From Rhizobium sp. CFBP 8762 (GTDB lineage Bacteria > Pseudomonadota > Alphaproteobacteria > Rhizobiales > Rhizobiaceae): a stretch of DNA of 64,000 nucleotides. How positions within the stretch are numbered: position 1 is the stretch's first letter; each line of letters opens with the position of its first letter. The stretch covers positions 166,628 to 230,627 of the forward strand of contig NZ_JACYUD010000002.1 of assembly GCF_014841565.1 (NCBI RefSeq), written 5' to 3'. The translations under genes and the position numbers were made by a program. The notes beneath the pieces are model-generated. The model worked only from the letters and a program-made list of their open reading frames with translations, was not told where the DNA came from and did not search any database. This document shows positions 1 through 8,440 of the stretch, piece by piece.

Positions 1-303
1 ATAGCGCGCAGCGTGGTCCACCCAGCTGGTGGAATAGGAGGAGAAATAGGCATATTCCTCGAAGATCGATTCCGGGCTCACATAGGCCTGCAGTTGCACC
101 AGAAGGCAGCTTTCACACACATAGGCGTGCAGCGGATAGGTGGTCTCCGCCGAATTGATCTGGTCTGCGGACAAAAAGCTTTCGCACAGAGGCGACATGC
201 CGAGGTCGACGAACGTTCGGTTGAGGCCGGCACCGCACAGTCTGCATGGGGTATGGTTGAGTATACCGGTGTGGTGTGTCTGGTGTGCCTGTAGGTGGTT
301 CAT
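1..303 (-). CDS. Class I SAM-dependent methyltransferase with N-terminal zinc-binding domain (partial, C-terminus beyond window)
   Basis: Only the first 101 codons are present; the gene runs off the left edge. The N-terminus has CRLCG (residues about 20-24) and CESCLL (about 68-73), a four-cysteine zinc-binding arrangement, followed by a segment ending near YFSSYSTSWVDH. This is the start of the sugar C-methyltransferase type (TylC3/NovU-like: zinc-binding domain, SAM-binding Rossmann domain, C-terminal methyltransferase domain). That family methylates C-3 of 4-keto deoxysugar nucleotides. The neighbouring RmlC-like epimerase, SDR and DUF4910 genes fit such a branched-sugar pathway. The ATG at 301-303 is the first in frame. 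The catalytic part is not visible, so the sugar assignment is inference. Confidence 0.75.
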   Translation of the reverse strand, partial: MNHLQAHQTHHTGILNHTPCRLCGAGLNRTFVDLGMSPLCESFLSADQINSAETTYPLHAYVCESCLLVQLQAYVSPESIFEEYAYFSSYSTSWVDHAARY

Positions 304-564
304 CTCTGCCTCGTGCCTGCACTTGCAAGCTCGTGAAAACTTTGCGTTTTCTCGAGTCGCCCCGCTCTGTTAACCATTTATAATCATAGGTTGTGGCACG
401 CACGATACCGCCATGCGATCACCCAACCTATCCGAAAGGGGTAGCATTGCGACCAAGGCGTACACTCTATGTCATCAAAGGGCAGATACTTATCCCATTT
501 GCCAAGTTGGGGGTCGCGCAAATGCTCTGTACACTGGCTTCTCGACGGATCACGGAGAGGCACG
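304..564. promoter_or_regulatory. Divergent intergenic region between methyltransferase gene and rfbC-like gene
   Basis: 261 bp between two divergent genes, more AT-rich around 370-390. A perfect TATAAT lies at 379-384 in plus orientation, but I see no good -35 at the right distance. An AGGGGTAG octamer at 437-444 recurs in other upstream regions of the polysaccharide locus. No open frame here is supported as a gene. Confidence 0.35.
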
Positions 565-1116
565 ATGCAGTTTTCCGAAACACAGCTTGCAGGGGTTTGG
601 CTAATCGAGCCGGAGCCGTTTATCGATCATCGCGGTTCTTTCGCGCGCACGTTCTGCGTGCGGGAGTTTGAAGAACGGGCGCTGACTAACAGCTTCGTAC
701 AGCACAGCCAGTCCTATTCCAGCGCCCGGCATACGTTGCGCGGTCTGCACATGCAGCTTGGGCCCCACGAGGAGGTGAAGCTGGTATCCTGCGTGCGCGG
801 CGCGGTGTTCGACGTGGCCGTCGATATGCGCCCGCACTCACGCAGCTACCTGCACTGGTTCGGCACCGAACTCGGCGCACGCAATGGTAAGCAAATGTAT
901 ATTCCACAGGGGTTTGCGCATGGATTCCTGTCCCTGACAGATGATGCGGTGGTGTCCTACCTGATATCCGTTCCCTACGCGCCCCAGTCATCCGTCGGTT
1001 TTCGCTATGACGATCCGGCCATCGGCATAGACTGGCCCGCTCGCCCATCCTGCATATCCGAAAAGGACGAAAGCTGGTCGCTGATCGAAACACAGGAAGT
1101 GCGTTATTCAGGTTAG
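565..1116 (+). CDS. rfbC: dTDP-4-dehydrorhamnose 3,5-epimerase family protein (RmlC-like cupin)
   Basis: 183 residues, the usual size of RmlC-type cupin epimerases, which invert C-3 and/or C-5 of 4-keto-6-deoxy nucleotide sugars. Visible family motifs in order are DHRGSFARTF near the N-terminus, LRGLHMQ with the conserved His, HEEVKLVSCVRGAVFDVAVD on the cupin strands, PQGFAHGF, and a DPAIGIDWP ending. The ATG at 565 follows a GGAGAGG ribosome-binding site; in-frame codons upstream lack one and extend past the family start. It overlaps the 3' end of the convergent DUF4910 gene by 9 bp. No rmlA, rmlB or rmlD is in the window, so the substrate may not be dTDP-linked; a CDP- or GDP-sugar is equally possible. 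Confidence 0.85.
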   Translation: MQFSETQLAGVWLIEPEPFIDHRGSFARTFCVREFEERALTNSFVQHSQSYSSARHTLRGLHMQLGPHEEVKLVSCVRGAVFDVAVDMRPHSRSYLHWFGTELGARNGKQMYIPQGFAHGFLSLTDDAVVSYLISVPYAPQSSVGFRYDDPAIGIDWPARPSCISEKDESWSLIETQEVRYSG

Positions 1117-2397
1117 CAGCTGGATTTCTCGCAGGCGACGCGCGGAGTCTGCAAGCGTCGCAAAGGGCACGCCGGATCGTTCCGCCATGTCCAGCAGGGA
1201 ATGGTTTCCGTCGGCAAGGTTCAGCACCCACAGGCATGCGAGCGTATCGGGTGGCGCGGTGCGGTGTCCGCCGGTTGCGCTGTAAAGGCCGCGCCGTCCC
1301 AGTTGCGGCTCTCCCTTTGGCGAGAGGTTCACCGGCACATAATCGGCCTCCAATATGTCGATCACATCCATGATCATGCGGTAGGATGCCTGTAGATCAC
1401 CAGGTGTGATAAAACTCAGATTATCATCGCTGGTATGATATTGCGGGAAACTGCCGTGCGCACTGCGCTGGAGAAGGCCTACTGGCAGGTTGAAACCCGG
1501 CGAGCAAAACTGCCGCTCGTCATAACCATAAGGGCTGAAATCCTGAAGGGACGCTTTGCGCCCGTCGCACTCCACCTGCGCCATGATCCGGTCGATCACG
1601 GCATTACCCTGTCGGCTGCGCTTGTAGGTCGGTCCGCCGCTATCGCCGAGACAGGAGACGACAAGCCCATGGTCCAGCCGGTGCAGGTGCTGCTCATTCT
1701 CCTGTAGCCAGCAAAGCGCACCGATCGTGCCGGGCGCAAACAGAAAATGATAGTTGTACCATGTTGTACGCCCGCGCAAAGCCTGCGCAACATGGGCCAG
1801 AACCGCCAGCCCGGAACAGTTGTCGTTGGCCATGGAAGGATGGCAGATATGGGCGGAAAACAGCACGTCACGCTCGCTCGTGCCTTTATGGGTAAACGTG
1901 CCGTAGGTGAGTGAACCCTCGTGAAAATGCGAGTCGATAACGACCTCAAACGGACCGTCCCCTGCCTCCTGCCAGCGATTGTGCGCCAGGCAAAACCCCC
2001 AGTTTGGCTGGTAGTAGCTGGTGCGGTACGGGATGGCATCGGGCTGGTCCGGAGCCGTGTGGATGTGGGGTTCCAGCTCGCTACGCGTCATGGTGCGCCG
2101 CACGGGAATGCTGTAGCCCATGACATGGAGGTTGCTGTCAGCAAAATCCACGATTTTCCGGCCGGAGGCGTCCAGAATGGTGGCTCCGCTGATCCTCCAT
2201 TCCGGCGGTACGACCCAATCAAACACCTGTCTGCCACTTGGCACGTCATGCACCGCAAGAGAGATCGTTTCGGCCATGACAGCAAGTGTTTCGCGCACAC
2301 CGGGGCCGGTGATGCTGCGGCAGATCGGGAACAGGCGGCTTGCCAGCTGGTAGATGTCGTCACCAATGGACAGATTGGTCTGCGGTGAAAAATCCAT
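1108..2397 (-). CDS. DUF4910/DUF2172 domain aminopeptidase-like protein of polysaccharide locus
   Basis: 429 residues. The sequence matches the DUF4910 type: N-terminal DUF2172-like insert, a zinc-peptidase-like core with HICHPSMANDN (from about residue 183), then GDSGGPTYKRS, YGYDERQF and a C-terminal winged-helix-like tail. The fold belongs to the M28-like aminopeptidases, but these proteins are typically encoded among sugar-nucleotide genes, so they may hydrolyse an amide or ester on a sugar precursor rather than a peptide. The start at 2397 was chosen because it sits 5 bp after the stop of the upstream SDR gene; the ribosome-binding site is weak. Last gene of the long minus-strand operon. 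The biochemical role is unknown to me. Confidence 0.75.
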   Translation of the reverse strand: MDFSPQTNLSIGDDIYQLASRLFPICRSITGPGVRETLAVMAETISLAVHDVPSGRQVFDWVVPPEWRISGATILDASGRKIVDFADSNLHVMGYSIPVRRTMTRSELEPHIHTAPDQPDAIPYRTSYYQPNWGFCLAHNRWQEAGDGPFEVVIDSHFHEGSLTYGTFTHKGTSERDVLFSAHICHPSMANDNCSGLAVLAHVAQALRGRTTWYNYHFLFAPGTIGALCWLQENEQHLHRLDHGLVVSCLGDSGGPTYKRSRQGNAVIDRIMAQVECDGRKASLQDFSPYGYDERQFCSPGFNLPVGLLQRSAHGSFPQYHTSDDNLSFITPGDLQASYRMIMDVIDILEADYVPVNLSPKGEPQLGRRGLYSATGGHRTAPPDTLACLWVLNLADGNHSLLDMAERSGVPFATLADSARRLREIQLLT

Positions 2398-2402
2398 AGC
2401 AA

Positions 2403-3461
2403 TCAGGCCGAAGCCCGCGCAGGAAGCACGGCCTCCGGCCACCGCAAGCTGCTGTCGATTGTTTCGGTCTCAAGCAGCTGGCGGATATGGCTGATCCGCT
2501 GATAGCGCGGGCCTTCAAAATCGCTGAGCGTCAGGCCGCTGCCTGTGTAAGCCTCGAAAAGCTCTTTTGCGCCGGCAACGACATCCCACTGGGGACGGAA
2601 GGCCGGAAGTACACGGGCGATTTTGGAAAAGTCGACGCGGTATGACCGCGGATCGGGTCCGGCATCATCAGCATATTCCAGACGGCAGCCTGGAACTGTC
2701 GCGGCCACAACTTCGGCAATCTGGCGGATCTGATAATTATGCTCGGTCTGCCCCACATTGAAGGCCTGATTGTGAACACGTTCGCTTGGCGCTTCCAGCG
2801 CGGCGAGAAAGGCACTCGAAATATCGCGAATATGGACAATGGGACGCCATGGCGTTCCATCGGATTTCATGTGGATGACGTTTTGCGTCACCGCCCAGGC
2901 CACGAGATTGTTGAGCACGATATCGAACCGCAACATGGGCGAAAGCCCGTAGGCAGTGGCAGGCCGTAGAAAGACTGGGGCGAAGTCCGCGTCGCCAAGC
3001 GCCGCAATGTCGTGCTCCGCCCGCACCTTGGAGTGGCCATAGGCCGAAACCGGGTTAAGGGCGCCATTTTCATCAATCAGGTCCGCGCCGGACAGGCCGT
3101 AATTGCTGCAGGACGAGGCAAACAAAAACCGTGTCACACCGGCAGCCTTTGCTGCCGTCGCTACACGAACAGCACCTTTGTGGTTGATGGCATAGGTAAC
3201 CTCAGGGTCCAGATTGCTCAGCGGATCGTTCGACAAGGCGGCGAGATGGATGACAGCATCAAAACCCGTGAGGTCACTGGGTCGCACATCACGAATATCT
3301 TTCTCCTGTGCAGGCACCTGAGCAGAGACGCCTCCCGGCGCATAGGCGCAACGGCGATAGAGCCCGCTGTCCAGTCCTTGAACCGCATGTCCAGCCTGCA
3401 AAAGGATTGGCACCATAACCGACCCGATATAGCCCCGATGCCCTGTAACCAAAACTTTCAT
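2403..3461 (-). CDS. NAD-dependent epimerase/dehydratase family protein (SDR)
   Basis: 352 residues, extended short-chain dehydrogenase/reductase. The N-terminal VTGHRGYIG is the GxxGxxG dinucleotide-binding loop, ASSCSNYG holds the catalytic Ser region, and NPVSAYGHSK carries the YxxxK catalytic pair. AYGLSPMLRFD and PWRPIVHIRDI follow, as in nucleotide-sugar 4,6-dehydratases, epimerases and reductases. AAGGGG lies upstream of the ATG. It follows the DUF4038 gene after 102 bp and precedes the DUF4910 gene by 5 bp. With the RmlC-like and methyltransferase genes it probably finishes a modified deoxysugar nucleotide; the exact reaction (reduction, epimerisation or dehydration) cannot be told from sequence. 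Confidence 0.85.
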   Translation of the reverse strand: MKVLVTGHRGYIGSVMVPILLQAGHAVQGLDSGLYRRCAYAPGGVSAQVPAQEKDIRDVRPSDLTGFDAVIHLAALSNDPLSNLDPEVTYAINHKGAVRVATAAKAAGVTRFLFASSCSNYGLSGADLIDENGALNPVSAYGHSKVRAEHDIAALGDADFAPVFLRPATAYGLSPMLRFDIVLNNLVAWAVTQNVIHMKSDGTPWRPIVHIRDISSAFLAALEAPSERVHNQAFNVGQTEHNYQIRQIAEVVAATVPGCRLEYADDAGPDPRSYRVDFSKIARVLPAFRPQWDVVAGAKELFEAYTGSGLTLSDFEGPRYQRISHIRQLLETETIDSSLRWPEAVLPARASA

Positions 3462-3563
3462 GTGCCTATGCCCCTTATGGTGATGATGGATGCTAGCGAT
3501 ACCGTTTGGGTGCAGCCATTGCGGAAAAGGGCTGGCACTCTCGCGAAGGCGAGGTATCGGAGG

Positions 3564-4874
3564 TTACCTGCCTACCTCTTTCGGGTAGGGTCCAAGGATC
3601 AGCAGCCAATCCGTGCCTCCCCCGGCATTCGTGCCGGGCGTCGCATACGTGCCGTTTTGATCAGGTTCGGATTTGGCAGGTTGAAGCTTTCCGTTTACCG
3701 GATCAAACCATATCGCTTCTGTTTCAGTGCCCGCCAAGGGCGACGTGACGTTCGCGCCAGATGTTGTGTAAACGACTGCCAGGCTCTTATCCGCCGTTGT
3801 CGCCTCTGCTACGTCCGCATTGCCGCCTGGCTGCAACTGCCACCATGGTAAGCGGCGGAACAGCTTTGACAACTGCCCGATGCTCTCGGCGCCTTCGCTG
3901 TTCAGGGCTTGTTGCCACGTCAGTGGTGACGACTCAATGCCCGAACTGCCGAAATGCCAGACCGGATTGTTACCGTAGATCTGGCCCGCGGCACCCGATA
4001 GCAGCGCTTCATAGGCGCTGGCCCGTATGGCTTGCGCGGTAACACCCCGTTCACCCTCATAGTGTGTTTCCACCAGTATGAACGGCTTTTTCGGCATCCG
4101 TGCATACCGTTTTAGGGCTGCTGGCCGTACCCCCTCATAGGTGTAGAGCGTATCGATATCCAACCAGTTGGCCGTAGGGAACACATCCCTCGGGTTTCCA
4201 TCACGCGCTCCATGGAAGCTTTGGAGACCCGTCGCTCCACCCGCCTTCAACCCGCTTGCAATAGTCTCGACAAGCCATGGCTGAGGCGGATCGGCATCGC
4301 CGCCGTGTAACCAGATGATATTCTGTAGTCCTGCAAACTGACGGGCCAGATAGCGGCCATAGGCGTTAAGAGCGTCCGGGCCGGACGCCTGCATGGCCTC
4401 GCACCAGCCCTGCCCGCCGCATCCGATGCCAAGATAGGCCGGTGCCAGCAGCACAAGCATGCCTCGCCGGTTGGCCTCTTCGACAAACGCACGCGCACGC
4501 GCAAAGTAGACGTCGTTGGGTTTTGCAAAGTCGGAATTCTCGAAAGGCGCATCTCCGTAAACGTTACGTGGCGCGTACCGCGAGAATTGATGCTCGATCA
4601 GCGAAACAAGGATCGTGTTGAAGCCTTTGGCATGGCGGTCATCGAGGTACGCAGTCATGTCCTCAGCCGATAATTCGGCAATGGCCGACCATGCGGCATC
4701 GCCTGTGATCAGGAAGGGTTGGCCTCCCGCGTCCTCCAGAAAACGCCCATTGGCTGACACTTTCAAGGGAAACTGCGTTTGCGCCCGCGCCGCGCCCGCC
4801 AGCAAGGCAAACATGCAGGCTACCAGAACGATCCACCTAACCACGGCTGGCTTTGGCGGCGCGCCGTGGTTCAC
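3564..4874 (-). CDS. Secreted DUF4038 (apiosidase-like) glycoside hydrolase family protein
   Basis: About 436 residues from a GTG at 4874 (another GTG at 4844 is possible). The N-terminus is a signal peptide, WIVLVACMFALLAGAARA, so the protein is exported. The core resembles the DUF4038/apiosidase-like TIM barrel: FLITGDAAWS, a GFNTILV strand, NIIWLHGGD, and a late acidic strand (KPFILVETHYEGERG). The last roughly 85 residues (AVVYTTSGANV to the end, with TEAIWFDPVNGK) match the small beta domain often annotated as putative collagen-binding that closes these enzymes. The start overlaps the end of the aminotransferase gene. It may trim or turn over the exported polysaccharide; the linkage is unknown. 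Confidence 0.75.
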   Translation of the reverse strand: MNHGAPPKPAVVRWIVLVACMFALLAGAARAQTQFPLKVSANGRFLEDAGGQPFLITGDAAWSAIAELSAEDMTAYLDDRHAKGFNTILVSLIEHQFSRYAPRNVYGDAPFENSDFAKPNDVYFARARAFVEEANRRGMLVLLAPAYLGIGCGGQGWCEAMQASGPDALNAYGRYLARQFAGLQNIIWLHGGDADPPQPWLVETIASGLKAGGATGLQSFHGARDGNPRDVFPTANWLDIDTLYTYEGVRPAALKRYARMPKKPFILVETHYEGERGVTAQAIRASAYEALLSGAAGQIYGNNPVWHFGSSGIESSPLTWQQALNSEGAESIGQLSKLFRRLPWWQLQPGGNADVAEATTADKSLAVVYTTSGANVTSPLAGTETEAIWFDPVNGKLQPAKSEPDQNGTYATPGTNAGGGTDWLLILGPYPKEVGR

Positions 4875-6210
4875 CTCGTGAGTACTCGTTAAAGCGGCGA
4901 AACACGATAGCCGATGGCCTGCCCACCAGAAAACCATGCACGCCCCGTTCGAGCGCCTGCGCGTAAACACCCAAAGCGCCATCGAAGGCATCGACCGTGC
5001 GGGCGATGTCGTCAGCCTCATGCGTGTAGCTGACCACAAGCGATGGTGCCAGTACGCCCCGGCGGATGGTTTCCTGCAAAAGCAGGGTGCGGAACGCCTG
5101 CGAGGGCTGTAGGTTCTGATCAAGCGTTGCGTAACTCAGGCAAGCGGGGTGACCGACGATACGCACATGCTGGTTCAAACCATGCCTGTCGATGACCTGG
5201 TCCACCCCCTGTTTCAACGCCTTCCCCTGTTTTTCAAGGTACGCGATAACCGGCTCGTCCCGGTACACTTTCATGGTGGCGATTGCGGCTGCCATGGCAT
5301 GGGTTTCGGCCCCATGAGTGGTGGATAGCAGAAAGACGCGCGGCTTGTCCGTCTGCTCGATCCCGCCCAGCTCCATCAAATCGCGCCTGCCCGCCAGTGC
5401 CGACAGGGCAAACCCGTTGCCGAGCGCCTTGCCGAAGCAGGAAAGATCCGGCGTTATGCCATAGAGGGTCTGCGCGCCCCCGGAATGCCAGCGAAAACCG
5501 GTAATCATCTCATCCAGAATCAGCAGCGCACCTTGTTCCTGCACCAACACTTGCAACTGGCGCAAATATGCATCCGTTGGTTCTGGCCCGCGTGCCGGTT
5601 CCAAAATAATGGCGGCGATCTGCCCTGGATGTTGAGTGAACAGGTCGCGGACGCTTTCCAGATCATTGAAGCGGAAACCCAGCGTCAACGCCTGCACCGC
5701 CTGTGGAATGCCCGCATTCATATCGGTCGTGCCAATGAACCAGTCATCGGTGGAGAAAAAAGGATGATCGGCGCAGCGCGCGATCAGATCACGCCCGGTT
5801 GCTGCGCGGGCCAGACGAACCGCGGCCGATGTGGCATCCGACCCATCCTTGCAAAACTTCACCATATCCGCGCCCGGAACCAGTTCCAGAAACCGTGTTG
5901 CGCATTCCACCTCTATGCGCGCCGGTCGGGTAAAGTTGCAGCCGAGTTCCAGTTGCTGGCGCACGGCATTGAGCACCGGGGGATACGCATGTCCCAGTCC
6001 CACCGCGCGGTTGCCCATGCCATATTCAATGTAGGTGTTGCCGTCCACATCGGTGACGTGACAGCCGGAGCCGCTAGCGATAAAACCGGGAGACAACACA
6101 GGATATTGATCGTCCCCCTTGGCATAGGTGTGCGCTCCGCCGGGGATCATATCATGTGCGCGTCGGCGTAACCGGTCGGAACCCTCAAAGGTCTGTATGA
6201 ACGCAGCCAT
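4837..6210 (-). CDS. Class III aminotransferase, glutamate-1-semialdehyde aminomutase-like
   Basis: 457 residues, PLP fold type I class III. Motifs in order: MIPGGAHTYAKG, DVDGNTYIEYGMGN, VKFCKDGSDATSAAVRLAR (cofactor phosphate contact), LILDEMITGFR, and CFGKALGNGFALSAL with the Schiff-base lysine at about K261. It looks like glutamate-1-semialdehyde 2,1-aminomutase relatives, but its place between a glycosyltransferase and a secreted glycosidase in a polysaccharide operon argues against haem synthesis. It more likely aminates a sugar or makes an amino-acid-like substituent for the polymer. AGGGG precedes the ATG. The C-terminal 12 codons overlap the downstream gene. Function inferred from context only. 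Confidence 0.8.
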   Translation of the reverse strand: MAAFIQTFEGSDRLRRRAHDMIPGGAHTYAKGDDQYPVLSPGFIASGSGCHVTDVDGNTYIEYGMGNRAVGLGHAYPPVLNAVRQQLELGCNFTRPARIEVECATRFLELVPGADMVKFCKDGSDATSAAVRLARAATGRDLIARCADHPFFSTDDWFIGTTDMNAGIPQAVQALTLGFRFNDLESVRDLFTQHPGQIAAIILEPARGPEPTDAYLRQLQVLVQEQGALLILDEMITGFRWHSGGAQTLYGITPDLSCFGKALGNGFALSALAGRRDLMELGGIEQTDKPRVFLLSTTHGAETHAMAAAIATMKVYRDEPVIAYLEKQGKALKQGVDQVIDRHGLNQHVRIVGHPACLSYATLDQNLQPSQAFRTLLLQETIRRGVLAPSLVVSYTHEADDIARTVDAFDGALGVYAQALERGVHGFLVGRPSAIVFRRFNEYSRGEPRRAAKASRG

Positions 6211-6238
6211 GTTTTGCCCCTATCATGTCTTGTCTCCA

Positions 6239-7417
6239 TCATGCCGAATGACGTTCTCGCCAGCCGCGCACCCAGTTCTTGACCGGCACCGGCAGGTAGG
6301 TGCGCAGGCCCGCCCGCAACCCTCTGGGAATGGACCACTCGCTGACCGGCAGGACCGGAGCGATGGCCGGCGGACTGGCTTTGATTGTGTGGATGAGCTC
6401 GGCGTAACGCTGCCCCATCCGTTCAATCGTAAAATCTTTGAGCACGGCAGCACGCGCCGCATTCGACATGCGCGTCCGCACTGTTTGCTCGGTCAGCGCA
6501 GCCATGATGAGCGCGGCACGGCGCATATCCCCCACGGGAAACAGAAAGCCCGTCTGGCCATGCGTGACAATCGTATCAGTAACACCGGACAGCATGGTGG
6601 CCACGGGCACACAGCCCGCTGCCATGGCTTCCACCAACGTCAACCCGAACCCCTCGAACCGGGAGGGCATGATCAACGCATCATGGTTGAGCAGCACCGT
6701 CGATATCCGTTCCGGCGCAACAAAACCCAGATAAGTGACGCGATCTGCAAAGCGCGCAAGTCTGGTTTTGAGGCGTGGCAAATCCGGCCCATCCCCTGCA
6801 ATGGTCAAGGTAAAATCCCGGGGCAGTTCGTCCAGAAGCGCTGGAAGCAGCATCACGCCCTTCGAAGCATCCTCGACGCGGCCCAGAAACACCATGCGCA
6901 AACCCGGTCGATTGCTCGCCATGCGCTCGATGCCCCGCATACCCCGCGCGTCCACCGCATTCTCGATGGTCAGTGTGCGCTTTGGCAGGAAATGATAGAG
7001 ATTGATCAGATCGGTGCGACAGCGTTTCGAGACCCCGACGGTAGCGTGCACATTGTCCCGTATCGCCTGCGCCGCAACATAGGTGCCGGGCGTGATGTTA
7101 TGGACAATCATCACCCGCAGCAGATGCCTGGGCAGATAGCGGGCAATGTTCATCTGCATACGGGCGGTCAGCACGTTGATGAAGACGCCATCATATCCGC
7201 CAGCGTTCAGGATCTGGATCATCGTTTCGGCCTGCTCCTCCTCCGGGAGCGCCGCATCGATGCTTTCACCAAATTCTGAATCGGGCATATCGGCCAGCGA
7301 CGTGCCAACGCCAAGCCATCGGACATCGATGCCATGGGGTGCCAGGCCCTGCCGCAGGTGACGGAAGACGGTATACGTGCCGCCGATATGGGGCGTGACG
7401 CAATAGGCAAATTTCAT
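6239..7417 (-). CDS. Glycosyltransferase family 4
   Basis: 392 residues, GT-B fold retaining glycosyltransferase. The N-terminal acceptor half has a rhizobial GT4 start (MKFAYCVTPHIGGTY). The C-terminal donor half shows LRMVFLGRVEDASKG, LTIAGDGPDLPRLK and the signature MPSRFEGFGLTLVEAMAAG with the EX7E glutamates. Two ATGs are adjacent; the second (7417) has the better distance to GGGAGG, the first being only 3 nt away. Third enzyme-type gene after the flippase in the operon. Sugar donor and acceptor unknown. Confidence 0.88.
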   Translation of the reverse strand: MKFAYCVTPHIGGTYTVFRHLRQGLAPHGIDVRWLGVGTSLADMPDSEFGESIDAALPEEEQAETMIQILNAGGYDGVFINVLTARMQMNIARYLPRHLLRVMIVHNITPGTYVAAQAIRDNVHATVGVSKRCRTDLINLYHFLPKRTLTIENAVDARGMRGIERMASNRPGLRMVFLGRVEDASKGVMLLPALLDELPRDFTLTIAGDGPDLPRLKTRLARFADRVTYLGFVAPERISTVLLNHDALIMPSRFEGFGLTLVEAMAAGCVPVATMLSGVTDTIVTHGQTGFLFPVGDMRRAALIMAALTEQTVRTRMSNAARAAVLKDFTIERMGQRYAELIHTIKASPPAIAPVLPVSEWSIPRGLRAGLRTYLPVPVKNWVRGWRERHSA

Positions 7418-7456
7418 CATCGTCCTCCCTGAAGCCGTTCGTTTCTGCGAACGGCG

Positions 7457-8428
7457 TCACAATTGCGGAAACACTCCGCCGATAATCGATAGTGTTGTCG
7501 TCGCATTGCGAACCAGTTGCTTGCGCAGGAGATAGCTGACCGGCGGCAGCACCGCACCCGGCCGCAAGCGGATTGCCTGCGCCAGCAACCGGAAAGCCTG
7601 ACGGTCTCCGTGAAGGCCGGCGAGCAGCGCGCTGCTGTAGCACCGGTCGCTGAGCGCGCGGCGGGCCTTGCGCAGGTTTGTTCGCGCATGTTTCAGATGA
7701 CGCCCTTCGCTCAGGAAGAACGATGTGTAGGCAGCATCAAACTCCACGCTCCACTCGTACATGGACGCGACACTGGCCGACCGGCTTTCGCCATGAACGC
7801 GGGCCACTGCCTGTACGCGGTCGGTGGTCGCGACATCTCCAAGCGCCGCCAGCTTCAACCACATCTCCAAGTCGTCCGTGTGCGGCAGGGCCGGGTTATA
7901 GTGCCCCGCGCGTTTCTGTGCACTGGTGCGCACAATGGCTGTCGGGCCGCTGACGGGGTTGCCGCCAAAGGCTGAGGCGCGCTCTATAAATGCCTGTCCG
8001 CTTTCAACCGTCCACTGGCCGGATGCTGGCGTTAGATTTCGCGGCTTGCTGCCCGAATGCCAGTAAAGCGAACGACCGTTTGTCAGGGTGATATTCGGCT
8101 GCTCATCCAGAACCGACATCGCTTTTTTCAGTGCGCCCGGAGCCAAAAGATCATCACAGCACAGAATTAAAAAATAATCGGCTTCTGCCCAATCCACACC
8201 TTCGTTGAAAGAGGCATTCGCTCCAAGGTTTTCCGGGTGAACCACAACGGTGATACGGCAATCGGCTCGTGCCAGCGATTGCGCAATGTCCACGCTGTTA
8301 TCGGTAGAGGCGTTGTCTATGATCAGGATCCGGAGATTGTCCACGCCCTGCGACGTGACACTCTCCACACATGCCTGAAGGTAATGTCCGTAGTTGAAGT
8401 TTGGAATGACGATATCGATGCTGGACAT
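7457..8428 (-). CDS. Glycosyltransferase family 2
   Basis: 323 residues, GT-A inverting transferase. The N-terminus IDIVIPNFNYGHYLQ opens the nucleotide-binding domain, IIDNASTDNS is the standard second motif, and YFLILCCDDLL carries the DXD-like metal site. The latter part is less conserved, with an Arg-rich C-terminus and no clear membrane segment. AAAGGAGAG precedes the ATG. It lies 12 bp after the flippase stop, so it is translated from the same message. It would add one sugar to the lipid-linked repeat unit on the cytoplasmic face. Confidence 0.88.
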   Translation of the reverse strand: MSSIDIVIPNFNYGHYLQACVESVTSQGVDNLRILIIDNASTDNSVDIAQSLARADCRITVVVHPENLGANASFNEGVDWAEADYFLILCCDDLLAPGALKKAMSVLDEQPNITLTNGRSLYWHSGSKPRNLTPASGQWTVESGQAFIERASAFGGNPVSGPTAIVRTSAQKRAGHYNPALPHTDDLEMWLKLAALGDVATTDRVQAVARVHGESRSASVASMYEWSVEFDAAYTSFFLSEGRHLKHARTNLRKARRALSDRCYSSALLAGLHGDRQAFRLLAQAIRLRPGAVLPPVSYLLRKQLVRNATTTLSIIGGVFPQL

Positions 8429-8440
8429 TGCCCTCTCCTT

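Noticed and set aside
4837-6210. Glutamate-1-semialdehyde aminomutase for haem synthesis (hemL)
   Set aside because: Alphaproteobacteria make 5-aminolevulinate by HemA (Shemin route), and the gene sits in a polysaccharide operon.
6128-7279. Open frame of about 383 codons on the plus strand opposite a GT4 gene
   Set aside because: No motif and it spans the junction of two well-supported minus-strand genes.
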